Origin: Verrucomicrobia subdivision 3 bacterium UBA7542
GTDB taxonomy: Bacteria; Verrucomicrobiota; Verrucomicrobiia; Limisphaerales; UBA11358
DNA length: 20,924 bases
Reading direction: 5' to 3'
NCBI GenBank assembly: GCA_002479245.1
Contig: DLMG01000245.1
Span: forward strand, 1 to 20,924
Under the pieces are notes generated by a model. It was not told where the DNA came from. It did no database searches and saw nothing but the letters and a program-made list of their open reading frames with translations. The translations under genes were made by a program, and so were the position numbers. Shown here in pieces: positions 6,106 through 13,875 of the stretch; within the stretch, counting starts at the first letter, position 1; the number at the start of each line of letters is the position of its first letter.

Positions 6106-7944
6106 ATGAAAAGATTTCTCCTGTTTTATTCCGCCGTAGTGATCATTACCGCCATCCCGGTGCGTGGCGAAGTTGTAGTCGCCGATGTTTTTGCGCGGCA
6201 GACGACGAGCTTGAACGGCAAATGGCACGTCATCGTTGACCCGTATGACACGGGCTATTTTGATTACCGCCGCCAGCCTTACGACGAAGCAGCTAAACCG
6301 TCAGGCGGATTTTTTCTCGACCGGCAAGCAAAGGACAAGACCGATCTCGTCGAATATAATTTTGATACCAGTCCGACTTTGAATGTGCCCGGCGATTGGA
6401 ATTCACAGGACGAAAAACTTTTTTATTACGAAGGCTCGGTCTGGTATCGCACCAAGTTCGATGTGAACAAATCCGCGCCCGATCATCGGCTGTTCGTTTA
6501 TTTCGGCGCGGCGAATTACGAGGCGGATGTTTATCTCAATGGCAACAAACTTGGCAAACACATCGGCGGTTTCACGCCGTTCGCTTATGAAATCACCAAG
6601 CTGGCAAAGGAGAAAAATAATTCGCTCGTCGTCCGCGTGAACAACAACCGCCACGCCGATGGCGTGCCGGCGGTGAACACGGACTGGTGGAATTACGGCG
6701 GCCTCACGCGCGATGTGCTGCTGGTGGAAACGCCGGCGACTTTTATTTCCAATTTTCGCGTGCGGCTCAAGCCAGGCACGACAAACACGATTGAAGCCAG
6801 TGTCCAGCTTGACGGTGCGGATAAAGAACAGGCGGTGAAAATTTCTTTGCCGACGCTGAAGCTCGCCGCCGAAATGAAAGCCGACACCAATGGTTTCATT
6901 CAGTTTGAACTTTCCACGCCGAATCTCGCGCTGTGGTCGCCGGAGCAACCCGTGTTGAATGACGTGGAGATTTCCAGCGGCGATGATCAGTTAAAAGACC
7001 GCGTCGGCTTTCGAACGATTACGACGAGCGGCACGGATATTTTGCTCAATGGCCACAAGGTTTTTCTGCGCGGCATTTGCATCCATGAGGAGAATCCGTT
7101 GCGCGGCGGCCGGGCGTGGTCGGAAGACGACGCAAAGTTATTGCTCGATTGGGTGAAAGAGTTGAACTGTAATTTTGTCCGGCTCGCGCATTACCCGCAC
7201 AACGAACACATGGCGCGGCTGGCCGACGAAATGGGCATCATGGTGTGGGAGGAAATTCCAGTCTATTGGACAATTGATTGGACGAACGCGGAGACCTTGG
7301 CGAACGCGGAAAAGCAATTGGGCGATGAGATTCTGCGCGATCAGAACCGGGCGAGCGTGATTGTGTGGTCGGTGGCGAACGAAACACCCGTCGGCGAGGC
7401 GCGCACGAAATTTTTGAAATCGCTCGTGGACGAGGCGCGGGCGCTTGATGGCACACGGCTGGTCTCTGCCGCGATGGAAGTGCGCACCGACCCGGATAAT
7501 CCAAATCACAAAATCGTGGACGATCCGTTCGGCGAATTCACCGACTTGTGCAGTTTCAATGAATACACCGGCTGGTATGACGGCTTGCCGGATAAAATTG
7601 ACCAACTCCGCTGGAGCATCAAATACGACAAGCCGGTTGTCATCAGTGAATTCGGCGCGGACGCCAAGCAGGGTTTTCATGCGGACGCGCTGACGAGGTT
7701 CAGCGAGGAATATCAGGAGGACGTTTACAAACGCACGCTGCCGATGCTGGAAAAAATTCCGGGCTTCAGTGGTTGCACGCCGTGGATTTTGTGCAATTTC
7801 CGTTCCCCGCGCCGGCCGTTGCCGGGCATTCAGGACGGCTGGAATCTCAAGGGCGTCATCGGCCACAACGGCGAAAAGAAAAAAGCCTTCGCCGTGCTGA
7901 AAAGTTTCTACGACGAAAAAGCAAAAGCTGAAGTGGCAAAATAA
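6106..7944 (+). CDS. GH2 glycoside hydrolase, beta-glucuronidase type
   Basis: This 612-residue secreted GH2 enzyme starts with the signal peptide MKRFLLFYSAVVIITAIPVRG. A sugar-binding jelly roll follows (LNGKWHVIVDPYD, GSVWYRTKF, ANYEADVYLNGNKLGKHIGG), then an immunoglobulin-like sandwich and a TIM barrel from about residue 310. Glu426 in VIVWSVANETP is the expected acid/base and Glu515 in VVISEFGAD the expected nucleophile; their spacing is close to that of known beta-glucuronidases. GWNLKG near the C terminus (Asn580, Lys582) fits the NxK motif that binds the carboxylate of glucuronic acid, which favours beta-glucuronidase over beta-galactosidase. The protein is complete for the short GUS-like class. 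It is divergent from the GH79-like gene. ATG 6106 is clear, although only a weak SD precedes it. Confidence 0.85.
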   Translation: MKRFLLFYSAVVIITAIPVRGEVVVADVFARQTTSLNGKWHVIVDPYDTGYFDYRRQPYDEAAKPSGGFFLDRQAKDKTDLVEYNFDTSPTLNVPGDWNSQDEKLFYYEGSVWYRTKFDVNKSAPDHRLFVYFGAANYEADVYLNGNKLGKHIGGFTPFAYEITKLAKEKNNSLVVRVNNNRHADGVPAVNTDWWNYGGLTRDVLLVETPATFISNFRVRLKPGTTNTIEASVQLDGADKEQAVKISLPTLKLAAEMKADTNGFIQFELSTPNLALWSPEQPVLNDVEISSGDDQLKDRVGFRTITTSGTDILLNGHKVFLRGICIHEENPLRGGRAWSEDDAKLLLDWVKELNCNFVRLAHYPHNEHMARLADEMGIMVWEEIPVYWTIDWTNAETLANAEKQLGDEILRDQNRASVIVWSVANETPVGEARTKFLKSLVDEARALDGTRLVSAAMEVRTDPDNPNHKIVDDPFGEFTDLCSFNEYTGWYDGLPDKIDQLRWSIKYDKPVVISEFGADAKQGFHADALTRFSEEYQEDVYKRTLPMLEKIPGFSGCTPWILCNFRSPRRPLPGIQDGWNLKGVIGHNGEKKKAFAVLKSFYDEKAKAEVAK

Positions 7945-8030
7945 TTTTTGGCATCAATGAAATAGAACTCATGGCGCTCAGTGGATGAACGTCTCCGGGA
8001 CAATAACCAATTTCCTCACCGTTCCCATCA

Positions 8031-8090
8031 ATCGTCACCGAAGGCAATATGAATTTGGCCTGTCTTGATTTAAAGCCGAAAAATAAATAG
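8031..8090 (+). pseudogene. Relic C-terminal end of a CBM6-like gene
   Basis: Twenty codons including the stop read IVTEGNMNLACLDLKPKNK. They match the last 20 codons (15972-16031) of the intact CBM6-like gene, with about 51 of 60 bases identical and the stop in the same place. CCG follows the stop in both copies, after which they diverge. Upstream of 8031 the similarity fades and the frame is lost. It lies between GH2 and the histidine kinase. The rest of 7945-8184 shows nothing else I can name. Confidence 0.75.
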
Positions 8091-8184
8091 CCGCCACGCG
8101 CTCGTGCCTTGTCGTTTTATTAACCATTTTGGGCGTCTTCCGTCGCTTGCGGGCGGTGGGCGTCGAGCTTATCATCGGGCTGTC

Positions 8185-11160
8185 ATGACGCAAAAGATGT
8201 CGCGCGTTTGGCCGGTGCTGCTGGCCGGAATGTGTGCGTTCGCCATGGAAGCTTTGGCGACTACGAACAATTCCGCATGGTCGGCGCGCGTCTGGCAAAT
8301 GGATGCCGGGTTGCCTGACAACAGCGTCACCGGCATCGCTCAGATGCCCGATGGTTACCTCTGGGTCGCGACCGAGAGCGGGTTGGCGCGATTTGACGGT
8401 GCTCGTTTTCAGGACTTTGCATTGCCGAATCCCTCTGGGCGCACCCGTCCGCTTATTCGTGTGATGTCGTTGGGACAGGGAAATCAAATATGGCTCGCGC
8501 TGGAAGGCGGGCTGGCGGTAATGCTGTCGCCACAGGCGACGAATTTATTTACGGCGAAGGATGGCATCTCTTATGGCAGGCCCCAAGCCATCGCTCAAGA
8601 TCGAAGAGACGACATGTGGTTTGGCTACGCGGATGGCAGTGTGTGCCGGATTGCCAAAGGTCATGTGACTCGATTCGCCGATAGCAAGGCTCCAGCCGGC
8701 AGCGGGCCGTGCACCTTGGCCAGTGACATTAACGGCCAAGTGTGGTTCGCCAAGGCGGGACACGTGGGAGTGATCCGCGACGAAAGTTTTCAGTCGCTCC
8801 TAACGTTGAGTGAGACGGCCATTAAACTAGGGCGCGCTCGCGTGGGCGGGATGTGGATTTGCGCTGGGTTGCAGTTGTGGCATTGCAACGAGAATGGCAC
8901 CACCGTCTTCTGCGGCACGTTGCCGACTGACCGTTCGGGTATCGAATCGAAGGTGGTATTTGAGGACCGAACTGGTGTGGTTTGGGTGGGCACGTCCGTT
9001 GGTCTGTTGCATTACGACGGAACGAATTTCGAGCAAGTGGAAACTTCGCACGAAGAAATCCTGAGTCTGGGGGAAGACAACCAAGGAGACCTTTGGGCTG
9101 GCACCGGCGGCGGATTGAACCGGATACGTCCCCGCATGGTGGAATTGCAGGCGGGTGAATCGGGGTTGCCGGTTACAAGGGTGCGTTCGATTTGCCAGGA
9201 CAAGGCGGGGGTGATGTGGGCCGTCGCACAAAACGGCGACCTGACCCGCCACACGGAGGGCAAATGGAGGACCGTCACGAGCCAGGATGGCTGGCCGGAC
9301 GCTCGCGCCACTTGTGTCGTCAGCGACGGCGCGGGCGGGGTTTGGGTCGGCACTCAAGATACCGGGCTTGTGCATTGGACCAACGGCCAGTGCCGTGTCC
9401 TGGGACCTGGAAATGGTTTGGGCGGCCTGAGCGTGCGCGGGCTGTTTTTGGATCACGCGGGTGATTTGTGGATTGCGCTCGATTCGCCCCCGAGCTTTCA
9501 AAGACTTCATGACGACCGGTTTCAAACCTTCGCTCAACCCCGCGAAGGTAGCGTCATTCGCGCGATGGCCGAAGACACGGCGGGAACTCTCTGGTGCGGG
9601 ACGCAGAACGGTGTTCTGCTGCGTGTGGAAGGCGACGCGCTCAAGGATGAAACCGCGCTGCAATCCTTCTCGCATCCTATTGCCATCCGATGCATGACGG
9701 CTCTGCCGGACGGCAGCGTGTGGATTGGCTACGCCGGAGCGGGAGTGGGCCTCTTGCGCAACGGAAAATTCGCGCATATCAGCGAGGAGCAAGGCTTGCA
9801 CGACGCGTATGTCTGTTCGATGGAGCCGGATGATAGCGGCAGACTTTGGTGCGCAGCGAACCACGGGATTTTTGAAGTTCCTCTGGGTGAACTCGAAGCC
9901 GTGGCCGAGGGCCGTGTGGCGCGGGTGAATTCGTTTCTCTTAGGGCGCGACGAAGGGTTGGCGAGTTTGCAGGGTTCTTTCGAATACGCGCCGGGAGCCG
10001 CCAAGAGTCGGGACGGGTGCCTCTGGTTTCCGATGCGCACCGGCCTGGCGAAGGTCAATCCCCACGGCTATCCCGCCAACCGCGTGCCGCCGCCGGTATT
10101 GATAGAGCGCGTGGAGGTGGATGGGCACCCGGCGGAAATGAACGCCGAACAGCGATTTGTTTTGCCTCCGGGGAATCGCCGATTGGATGTGGATTTTACC
10201 GCGCTGAGTTTCGTCGCCCCGGAAAACGTCCGCTTCCGTTACCGTCTCGAAGGCTGGGACCCCGGCTGGATCGACGGTGGCACCCAGCGCAGCGCGAACT
10301 ATTCGAGGCTGCCAGCAGGCACCTACACCTTTCACGTTACTGCCTGCAACAATGCCGGTCTTTGGAATGAAAACGGAGCCGCCATTGGGTTAATTGTGCT
10401 GCCGTTTCTCTGGGAAAGATGGTCTGTTCGCGCCGTCAGCTTTGGCTTGTTCACCCTTGGCGTGATCGCCGCCGTGCGCTACGTTTCCTTCCGGCGATTG
10501 CGCCTGAAAGTTGCCAGACTGGAGCTGGAGACCTCCCTGCAGCGCGAACGCGCGCGCATCGCACAAGACTTGCACGACGACATCGGCGCCAGTTTGACTC
10601 ACATTGCCCTGTTGAGCGAATTGGCGCAAAAAGATTTTGACAAACCGATCCAGGCAAAAGGACATATTGATCAGATTTTTCGCAGCGCGCGAACGGTTAT
10701 CCGGTCTTTGGACGAGATCGTGTGGACGATTAATCCGAAGAACAACACGCTGGAACTTTTTATTGCCTATCTTTGCACCTACGCGCCGGAATATCTCCGG
10801 TCAGCAAGCATTCGTTGCCGGTTGGATGTGCCTGAGGATGTACCCACCCTTCCGCTGCCTTCAGAAGTGGGGCATCACTTATATCTGGCAGTCAAAGAAA
10901 CGTTGCACAATGTGGTCAAACACGCTGATGCGACGGAAGTCTGTCTGCGGCTGCGGTTCGCGGCGGAGACGATCACACTAATGGTTGAGGACAATGGTCG
11001 CGGATTCCAAATCGGCGACAAGGCCGCGCCGGATGCGGACGGCATGGGCAATTTAAATCGGCGACTGGAGGAGATAGGCGGCCGATGCGAGCAACGCAGC
11101 GAACAAGGAAAAGGCACGACAATGACCTTCACCTTGCCGTTGAAAAACCCGCCAATATGA
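8185..11160 (+). CDS. Two-component-regulator propeller sensor histidine kinase
   Basis: This roughly 991-residue kinase has a signal peptide (VWPVLLAGMCAFAMEALA) and a long periplasmic region of about fourteen Reg_prop repeats of the LWVATESGLARFDG type, probably two seven-bladed propellers. A Y_Y_Y domain follows (about 660-730; RYRLEGWDPGW, LPAGTYTFHVTACN), then one membrane span (about 747-769). The cytoplasmic part is a HisKA_3 dimerisation domain (RARIAQDLHDDIGASLTH, phospho-acceptor His797) and an ATPase domain (ETLHNVVKHA with Asn909, DNGRGF, GMGNL). This architecture senses glycans in many Bacteroidota and Verrucomicrobiota. HisKA_3 kinases normally pair with NarL/LuxR regulators, often encoded next door. 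Here no regulator follows, and the nearest is at 16116. ATG 8185 is chosen over a TTG at 8104 because it starts directly before the signal peptide; ATG 8197 is also possible. Confidence 0.9.
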   Translation: MTQKMSRVWPVLLAGMCAFAMEALATTNNSAWSARVWQMDAGLPDNSVTGIAQMPDGYLWVATESGLARFDGARFQDFALPNPSGRTRPLIRVMSLGQGNQIWLALEGGLAVMLSPQATNLFTAKDGISYGRPQAIAQDRRDDMWFGYADGSVCRIAKGHVTRFADSKAPAGSGPCTLASDINGQVWFAKAGHVGVIRDESFQSLLTLSETAIKLGRARVGGMWICAGLQLWHCNENGTTVFCGTLPTDRSGIESKVVFEDRTGVVWVGTSVGLLHYDGTNFEQVETSHEEILSLGEDNQGDLWAGTGGGLNRIRPRMVELQAGESGLPVTRVRSICQDKAGVMWAVAQNGDLTRHTEGKWRTVTSQDGWPDARATCVVSDGAGGVWVGTQDTGLVHWTNGQCRVLGPGNGLGGLSVRGLFLDHAGDLWIALDSPPSFQRLHDDRFQTFAQPREGSVIRAMAEDTAGTLWCGTQNGVLLRVEGDALKDETALQSFSHPIAIRCMTALPDGSVWIGYAGAGVGLLRNGKFAHISEEQGLHDAYVCSMEPDDSGRLWCAANHGIFEVPLGELEAVAEGRVARVNSFLLGRDEGLASLQGSFEYAPGAAKSRDGCLWFPMRTGLAKVNPHGYPANRVPPPVLIERVEVDGHPAEMNAEQRFVLPPGNRRLDVDFTALSFVAPENVRFRYRLEGWDPGWIDGGTQRSANYSRLPAGTYTFHVTACNNAGLWNENGAAIGLIVLPFLWERWSVRAVSFGLFTLGVIAAVRYVSFRRLRLKVARLELETSLQRERARIAQDLHDDIGASLTHIALLSELAQKDFDKPIQAKGHIDQIFRSARTVIRSLDEIVWTINPKNNTLELFIAYLCTYAPEYLRSASIRCRLDVPEDVPTLPLPSEVGHHLYLAVKETLHNVVKHADATEVCLRLRFAAETITLMVEDNGRGFQIGDKAAPDADGMGNLNRRLEEIGGRCEQRSEQGKGTTMTFTLPLKNPPI

Positions 11161-11162
11161 AA

Positions 11163-11224
11163 TGATGAATACAATGGCGCTGGGGAGGAATTAGTCATAG
11201 CCAGACCCGTCGCTCTCGAAATCC
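11163..11224 (+). repeat. ~62-bp repeat, copy A (after the histidine kinase)
   Basis: This segment aligns with 16040-16103. Its best-conserved 26 bases, 11189-11214, start AATTAGTCATAGCC, contain ACCCGTCGCT and match 16067-16092 at 23 positions. Flanks of about 25 bases before and 10 after also align more loosely, from TGATGAA to ATCC. Copy A begins just after the kinase stop (11160). Copy B begins just before the response regulator start (16116). Confidence 0.65.
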
Positions 11225-11274
11225 AGGATGGCCAACCGCAGAACTCTCCTATTGCCGGAGTTTCCGCTGTAGCT

Positions 11275-11296
11275 TATCGGCAGTTTTGCCGACTAT
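11275..11296 (+). promoter_or_regulatory. 22-bp palindromic element, copy 2
   Basis: This copy is identical over 22 bases to copies 1 and 3. Similarity to copy 3 continues downstream for about 22 more bases (ATGAAACTTGCCGCCGCAGG against ATGCAACATGCCGGAACAGG). It lies 123 bases before the start of the two-domain protein gene at 11420 and in the same orientation. Confidence 0.65.
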
Positions 11297-11320
11297 GAAA
11301 CTTGCCGCCGCAGGTTCAAA

Positions 11321-11345
11321 ATGAAAAAAGCCCGATGATATATTC
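11321..11345 (+). pseudogene. Possible relic start of a prepilin-type gene
   Basis: ATGAAAAAAGCCCGATGATA resembles ATGAGAAAAAACGCCGATCA at 16863, the start of the prepilin-type gene, at a similar place behind the palindromic element. Here it stops after MKKAR, and nothing prepilin-like follows. The match is short, so this is tentative. The rest of 11225-11419 holds no gene I can see. Confidence 0.3.
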
Positions 11346-11419
11346 AGAATCAAACGAATTTTTCAGAGTCCCTGCCAAAAAAAGCATCAAGCCCACCATC
11401 AGCCGAACTACAAAGAATT

Positions 11420-12241
11420 ATGACTAAAAAATCAATGCTCACATTCCTTTTTCTCCTGACTGGGAACGTCAGGCTAAATTGCATCACATTTGCCATTCTG
11501 TTCGCCGCCATTGCTGGGAATTGCGCTCCCAGCGTTGATTTTAAAGCGCCCCCTCTGGGTGATTACGGCCCGATTACAGGCCATGTCTCCGGGCTGGCTG
11601 CGCCGTCAGAGTATGCGGTCATCCTGCTTGACTCTCAAAATAATAAAATATGGTGGGACAAAACCCATAACGTCCACGGAATCCCCATTGCGGACGATGG
11701 AACATTTTCGGTTGCATCTTCTGCGACTGAAAAAGGCTGGATAAACAACACCAATGTCTTGAAAGCTCCCTTTATCGGGGTGTGGATTGTTTCCACGAAC
11801 TTCGGCATGTTCAGTGTTGAGGGCGTTCCCCTGCCTGAAAAAATTCCACAAGGCGCGGTGGCTTCAAAGATTATCATTCGCACTGGGCCGAAAACTGTTC
11901 CCAGCGTTGATTTTGACGCGCCCCCTGTCGGCACGAACCAGCCGATTACAGGCCAGGTTTTGGGGCTGTCCAATCCGACAGACTACAGGGTTCTGATGCT
12001 GGTTTCCGCAATCACCAACGTCTGGTGGGACAAAACCCATAACGTCCAGGGAATTCCCATTGCGGAGGACGGCTCGTTCAAAATTAAAGGCTGGGTGGCT
12101 GACCCCCATGACCTGACTGTTCCCAATATCGGGATATGGATTGTTCCCACGAACTTCCCCAAATACAGCGCCGAGGGAACAGCCCTGCCTGAAAAAATTC
12201 CACAGGCCGCCGTCGCTTCAAAAATCAAAACCCGAGAATGA
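11420..12241 (+). CDS. Secreted protein with two copies of a WWDKTHNV-type domain
   Basis: This 273-residue protein has an N-terminal hydrophobic signal (about residues 20-36, ITFAILFAAIAGNCA) followed by two tandem domains of roughly 115 residues. Each begins PSVDF-APP, contains PITG, the motif WWDKTHNV-GIPIA-DG, and GVWIV/GIWIV-TNF, and ends LPEKIPQ-AVASKI. The DNA of the two units is also close (about 11524-11875 and 11894-12232), for example around 11651-11700 and 12024-12073, so the internal duplication is fairly recent. I do not recognise a named family. The pattern recalls small beta-sandwich modules attached to verrucomicrobial hydrolases, so glycan binding is a guess. The start is uncertain because no good SD is present. 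Confidence 0.75.
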   Translation: MTKKSMLTFLFLLTGNVRLNCITFAILFAAIAGNCAPSVDFKAPPLGDYGPITGHVSGLAAPSEYAVILLDSQNNKIWWDKTHNVHGIPIADDGTFSVASSATEKGWINNTNVLKAPFIGVWIVSTNFGMFSVEGVPLPEKIPQGAVASKIIIRTGPKTVPSVDFDAPPVGTNQPITGQVLGLSNPTDYRVLMLVSAITNVWWDKTHNVQGIPIAEDGSFKIKGWVADPHDLTVPNIGIWIVPTNFPKYSAEGTALPEKIPQAAVASKIKTRE

Positions 12242-12264
12242 TCCACTGGCATTTTCCGCTCCAC

Positions 12265-12295
12265 GCTGCCGGTGTCGGGCAGCCAAAGTGTTTTT
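12265..12295 (+). terminator. Candidate intrinsic terminator after the two-domain protein
   Basis: GCTGCC (12265-12270) pairs with GGCAGC (12278-12283) around a 7-base loop. CAAAGTG and a run of five T follow at 12291-12295. It lies 24 bases past the stop at 12241. The gap between stem and T-run is longer than ideal. Confidence 0.4.
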
Positions 12296-12354
12296 ATCAG
12301 GTGTATCGCCAGCCGTTCACTTTTTAACGTGAATTCCAGCTTCGCACCGGTGCA

Positions 12355-13836
12355 ATGTTCACCCTCTCCGCCAATATGACTACAATAAATCAACCCTGGC
12401 TTAGACTGGCCGCAGTCGCGGGCGCAACGAGGCTCGTGTGCCTCGCACTTTTGACACTCGCCGCGAACCTTTCGGCTCAGCCACAGTCGCCGGGCACTGT
12501 GGCGGCTGCTTACAAGGATCCCAACTCGGAGTGGAAGGATTATCCGACCCGCACTTTGGAAAATTTGCCTGCGGCCGTCCGCGAAAAAATGGATTCGGGA
12601 CTGAATCCTTATGGCGGACGACTCATGGTTAACAGCAAAGCCACAGGATTCTTTCACACAACGAAGCTGGATGGCCGCTGGTGGCTCGTTGACCCCGACG
12701 GCGGTCTGGCTCTGCATAAAGGAGTGGCCGGGGTCGGCCCGCTGGGAACAGCCGGCGCCAAGGCCGCTTTTCAGGCGAAGTTCGGCAGCGAGACGAACTG
12801 GGCGGTGCAGACGACGGCGTTGCTGCGCGAACATGGCTTCACCGGTGTCGGCGCTTGGTCGGACACCGAGGCGCTTCGCTCGGTTTCGCATCCGCTGGTT
12901 TACACGCGCATCTTGAATTTCATGGGCGGCTATGGCCGGAAGCGCGGCGGCACTTATTCGCAACCCGGCCACACCGGCTATCCGGGTGACTGCATCTTTG
13001 TTTTTGATCCCGATTTTGAAACCTTCTGCGATGAACAGGCCAAGCCGCTCGCCGCCGCCAAAGGCGATCCGTGGTTGCTTGGGTATTTCTCGGACAACGA
13101 ACTGCCCTTCAGACCCGGATCGTTGACCAATTACCTCGCGCTTCCGGAAAAGGATCCCGGCCATCAGGCGGCGGTCGCCTGGCTGCGCGCGCGCCACGGC
13201 GAAAAAGCCACCGTCCGGGACGCCACCGCGCAGGATCAGCGAGACTTTCTGGAATTTATGGTGGAACGCTATTTTCGCATCACTTCCAATGCGATAAAAA
13301 AATACGATCCAAAGCATCTCTTTCTTGGCTCACGTTTTTACGGTTCCGACTTGTCCCATCCGGAAGTGTTCCGGGCCGTCGGCCGGCATGTGGACGTTGT
13401 TTCGGTCAACTGGTATCATGCTTGGTCCCCCGAACCGGAACGTCTCGCCATGTGGGAACGCGAATCGGGCAAGCCCGTTCTTATCACCGAGTGGTATGCG
13501 AAAGGCATGGATTCGGGCCTGTCGAATACGGGAGGCGCCGGATGGGTGGTCAAGACGCAGCGCGACCGCGGACGGTTTTATGAAAATTTCACACTCGGCC
13601 TGCTGGAATCAAAAGTCTGCGTCGGCTGGGATTGGTTCAAATATATGGACAATGACCCCGCCGCCACCGGGGCTGATCCCTCGAACCGTGATTCTAACAA
13701 AGGCATCTTAAGCAACCGGTATGAGCCTTACGACCCGTTGCTGGAAGCGATGAAAGAAATCAACGAGCGCGCCTACACGCTGGTGGCATACTTCGATCAG
13801 GAATTGAAACGCGAAAACCCGCCTCCCATCAAGTGA
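12355..13836 (+). CDS. Secreted agarase-like (GH-A clan) glycoside hydrolase
   Basis: This 493-residue protein has a signal peptide (LVCLALLTLAANLSAQ). Its sequence follows the pattern of agarase-like TIM-barrel hydrolases: GFFHTTKLDGRWWLVDPDGG, LLREHGFTGVGAWSD, WLLGYFSDNELPF, VDVVSVNWYHAWSPE, PVLITEWYAKGMDSGL and VGWDWFKYMDNDP. Glu249 (SDNE) is the likely acid/base and Glu379 (ITEW) the likely nucleophile, counted from 12355. GH50/agarase-like is my best reading from the WWLVDPDG and DNE motifs, but the substrate may not be agar. Two starts are possible, ATG 12355 and ATG 12376, neither with a good SD; the perfect palindrome GCACCGGTGC (12344-12353) sits right before the first. It ends 39 bases before DUF362 copy 2 and is likely co-transcribed with it. 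Confidence 0.75.
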   Translation: MFTLSANMTTINQPWLRLAAVAGATRLVCLALLTLAANLSAQPQSPGTVAAAYKDPNSEWKDYPTRTLENLPAAVREKMDSGLNPYGGRLMVNSKATGFFHTTKLDGRWWLVDPDGGLALHKGVAGVGPLGTAGAKAAFQAKFGSETNWAVQTTALLREHGFTGVGAWSDTEALRSVSHPLVYTRILNFMGGYGRKRGGTYSQPGHTGYPGDCIFVFDPDFETFCDEQAKPLAAAKGDPWLLGYFSDNELPFRPGSLTNYLALPEKDPGHQAAVAWLRARHGEKATVRDATAQDQRDFLEFMVERYFRITSNAIKKYDPKHLFLGSRFYGSDLSHPEVFRAVGRHVDVVSVNWYHAWSPEPERLAMWERESGKPVLITEWYAKGMDSGLSNTGGAGWVVKTQRDRGRFYENFTLGLLESKVCVGWDWFKYMDNDPAATGADPSNRDSNKGILSNRYEPYDPLLEAMKEINERAYTLVAYFDQELKRENPPPIK

Positions 13837-13875
13837 ATTTATGGTGAAATCAACCCCATCCAAAAAGGAATCAGT

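Noticed and set aside
8827..9864. Minus-strand frame of 345 codons within the kinase gene
   Set aside because: It is the antisense shadow of the propeller repeats; the plus-strand frame carries the Reg_prop motifs throughout.
11983..13317. A 444-codon open frame on the minus strand across the agarase-like gene
   Set aside because: It lies antisense to a clear hydrolase with intact catalytic motifs, and its predicted protein has no recognisable domain. GC-rich codon use easily keeps such antisense frames open.
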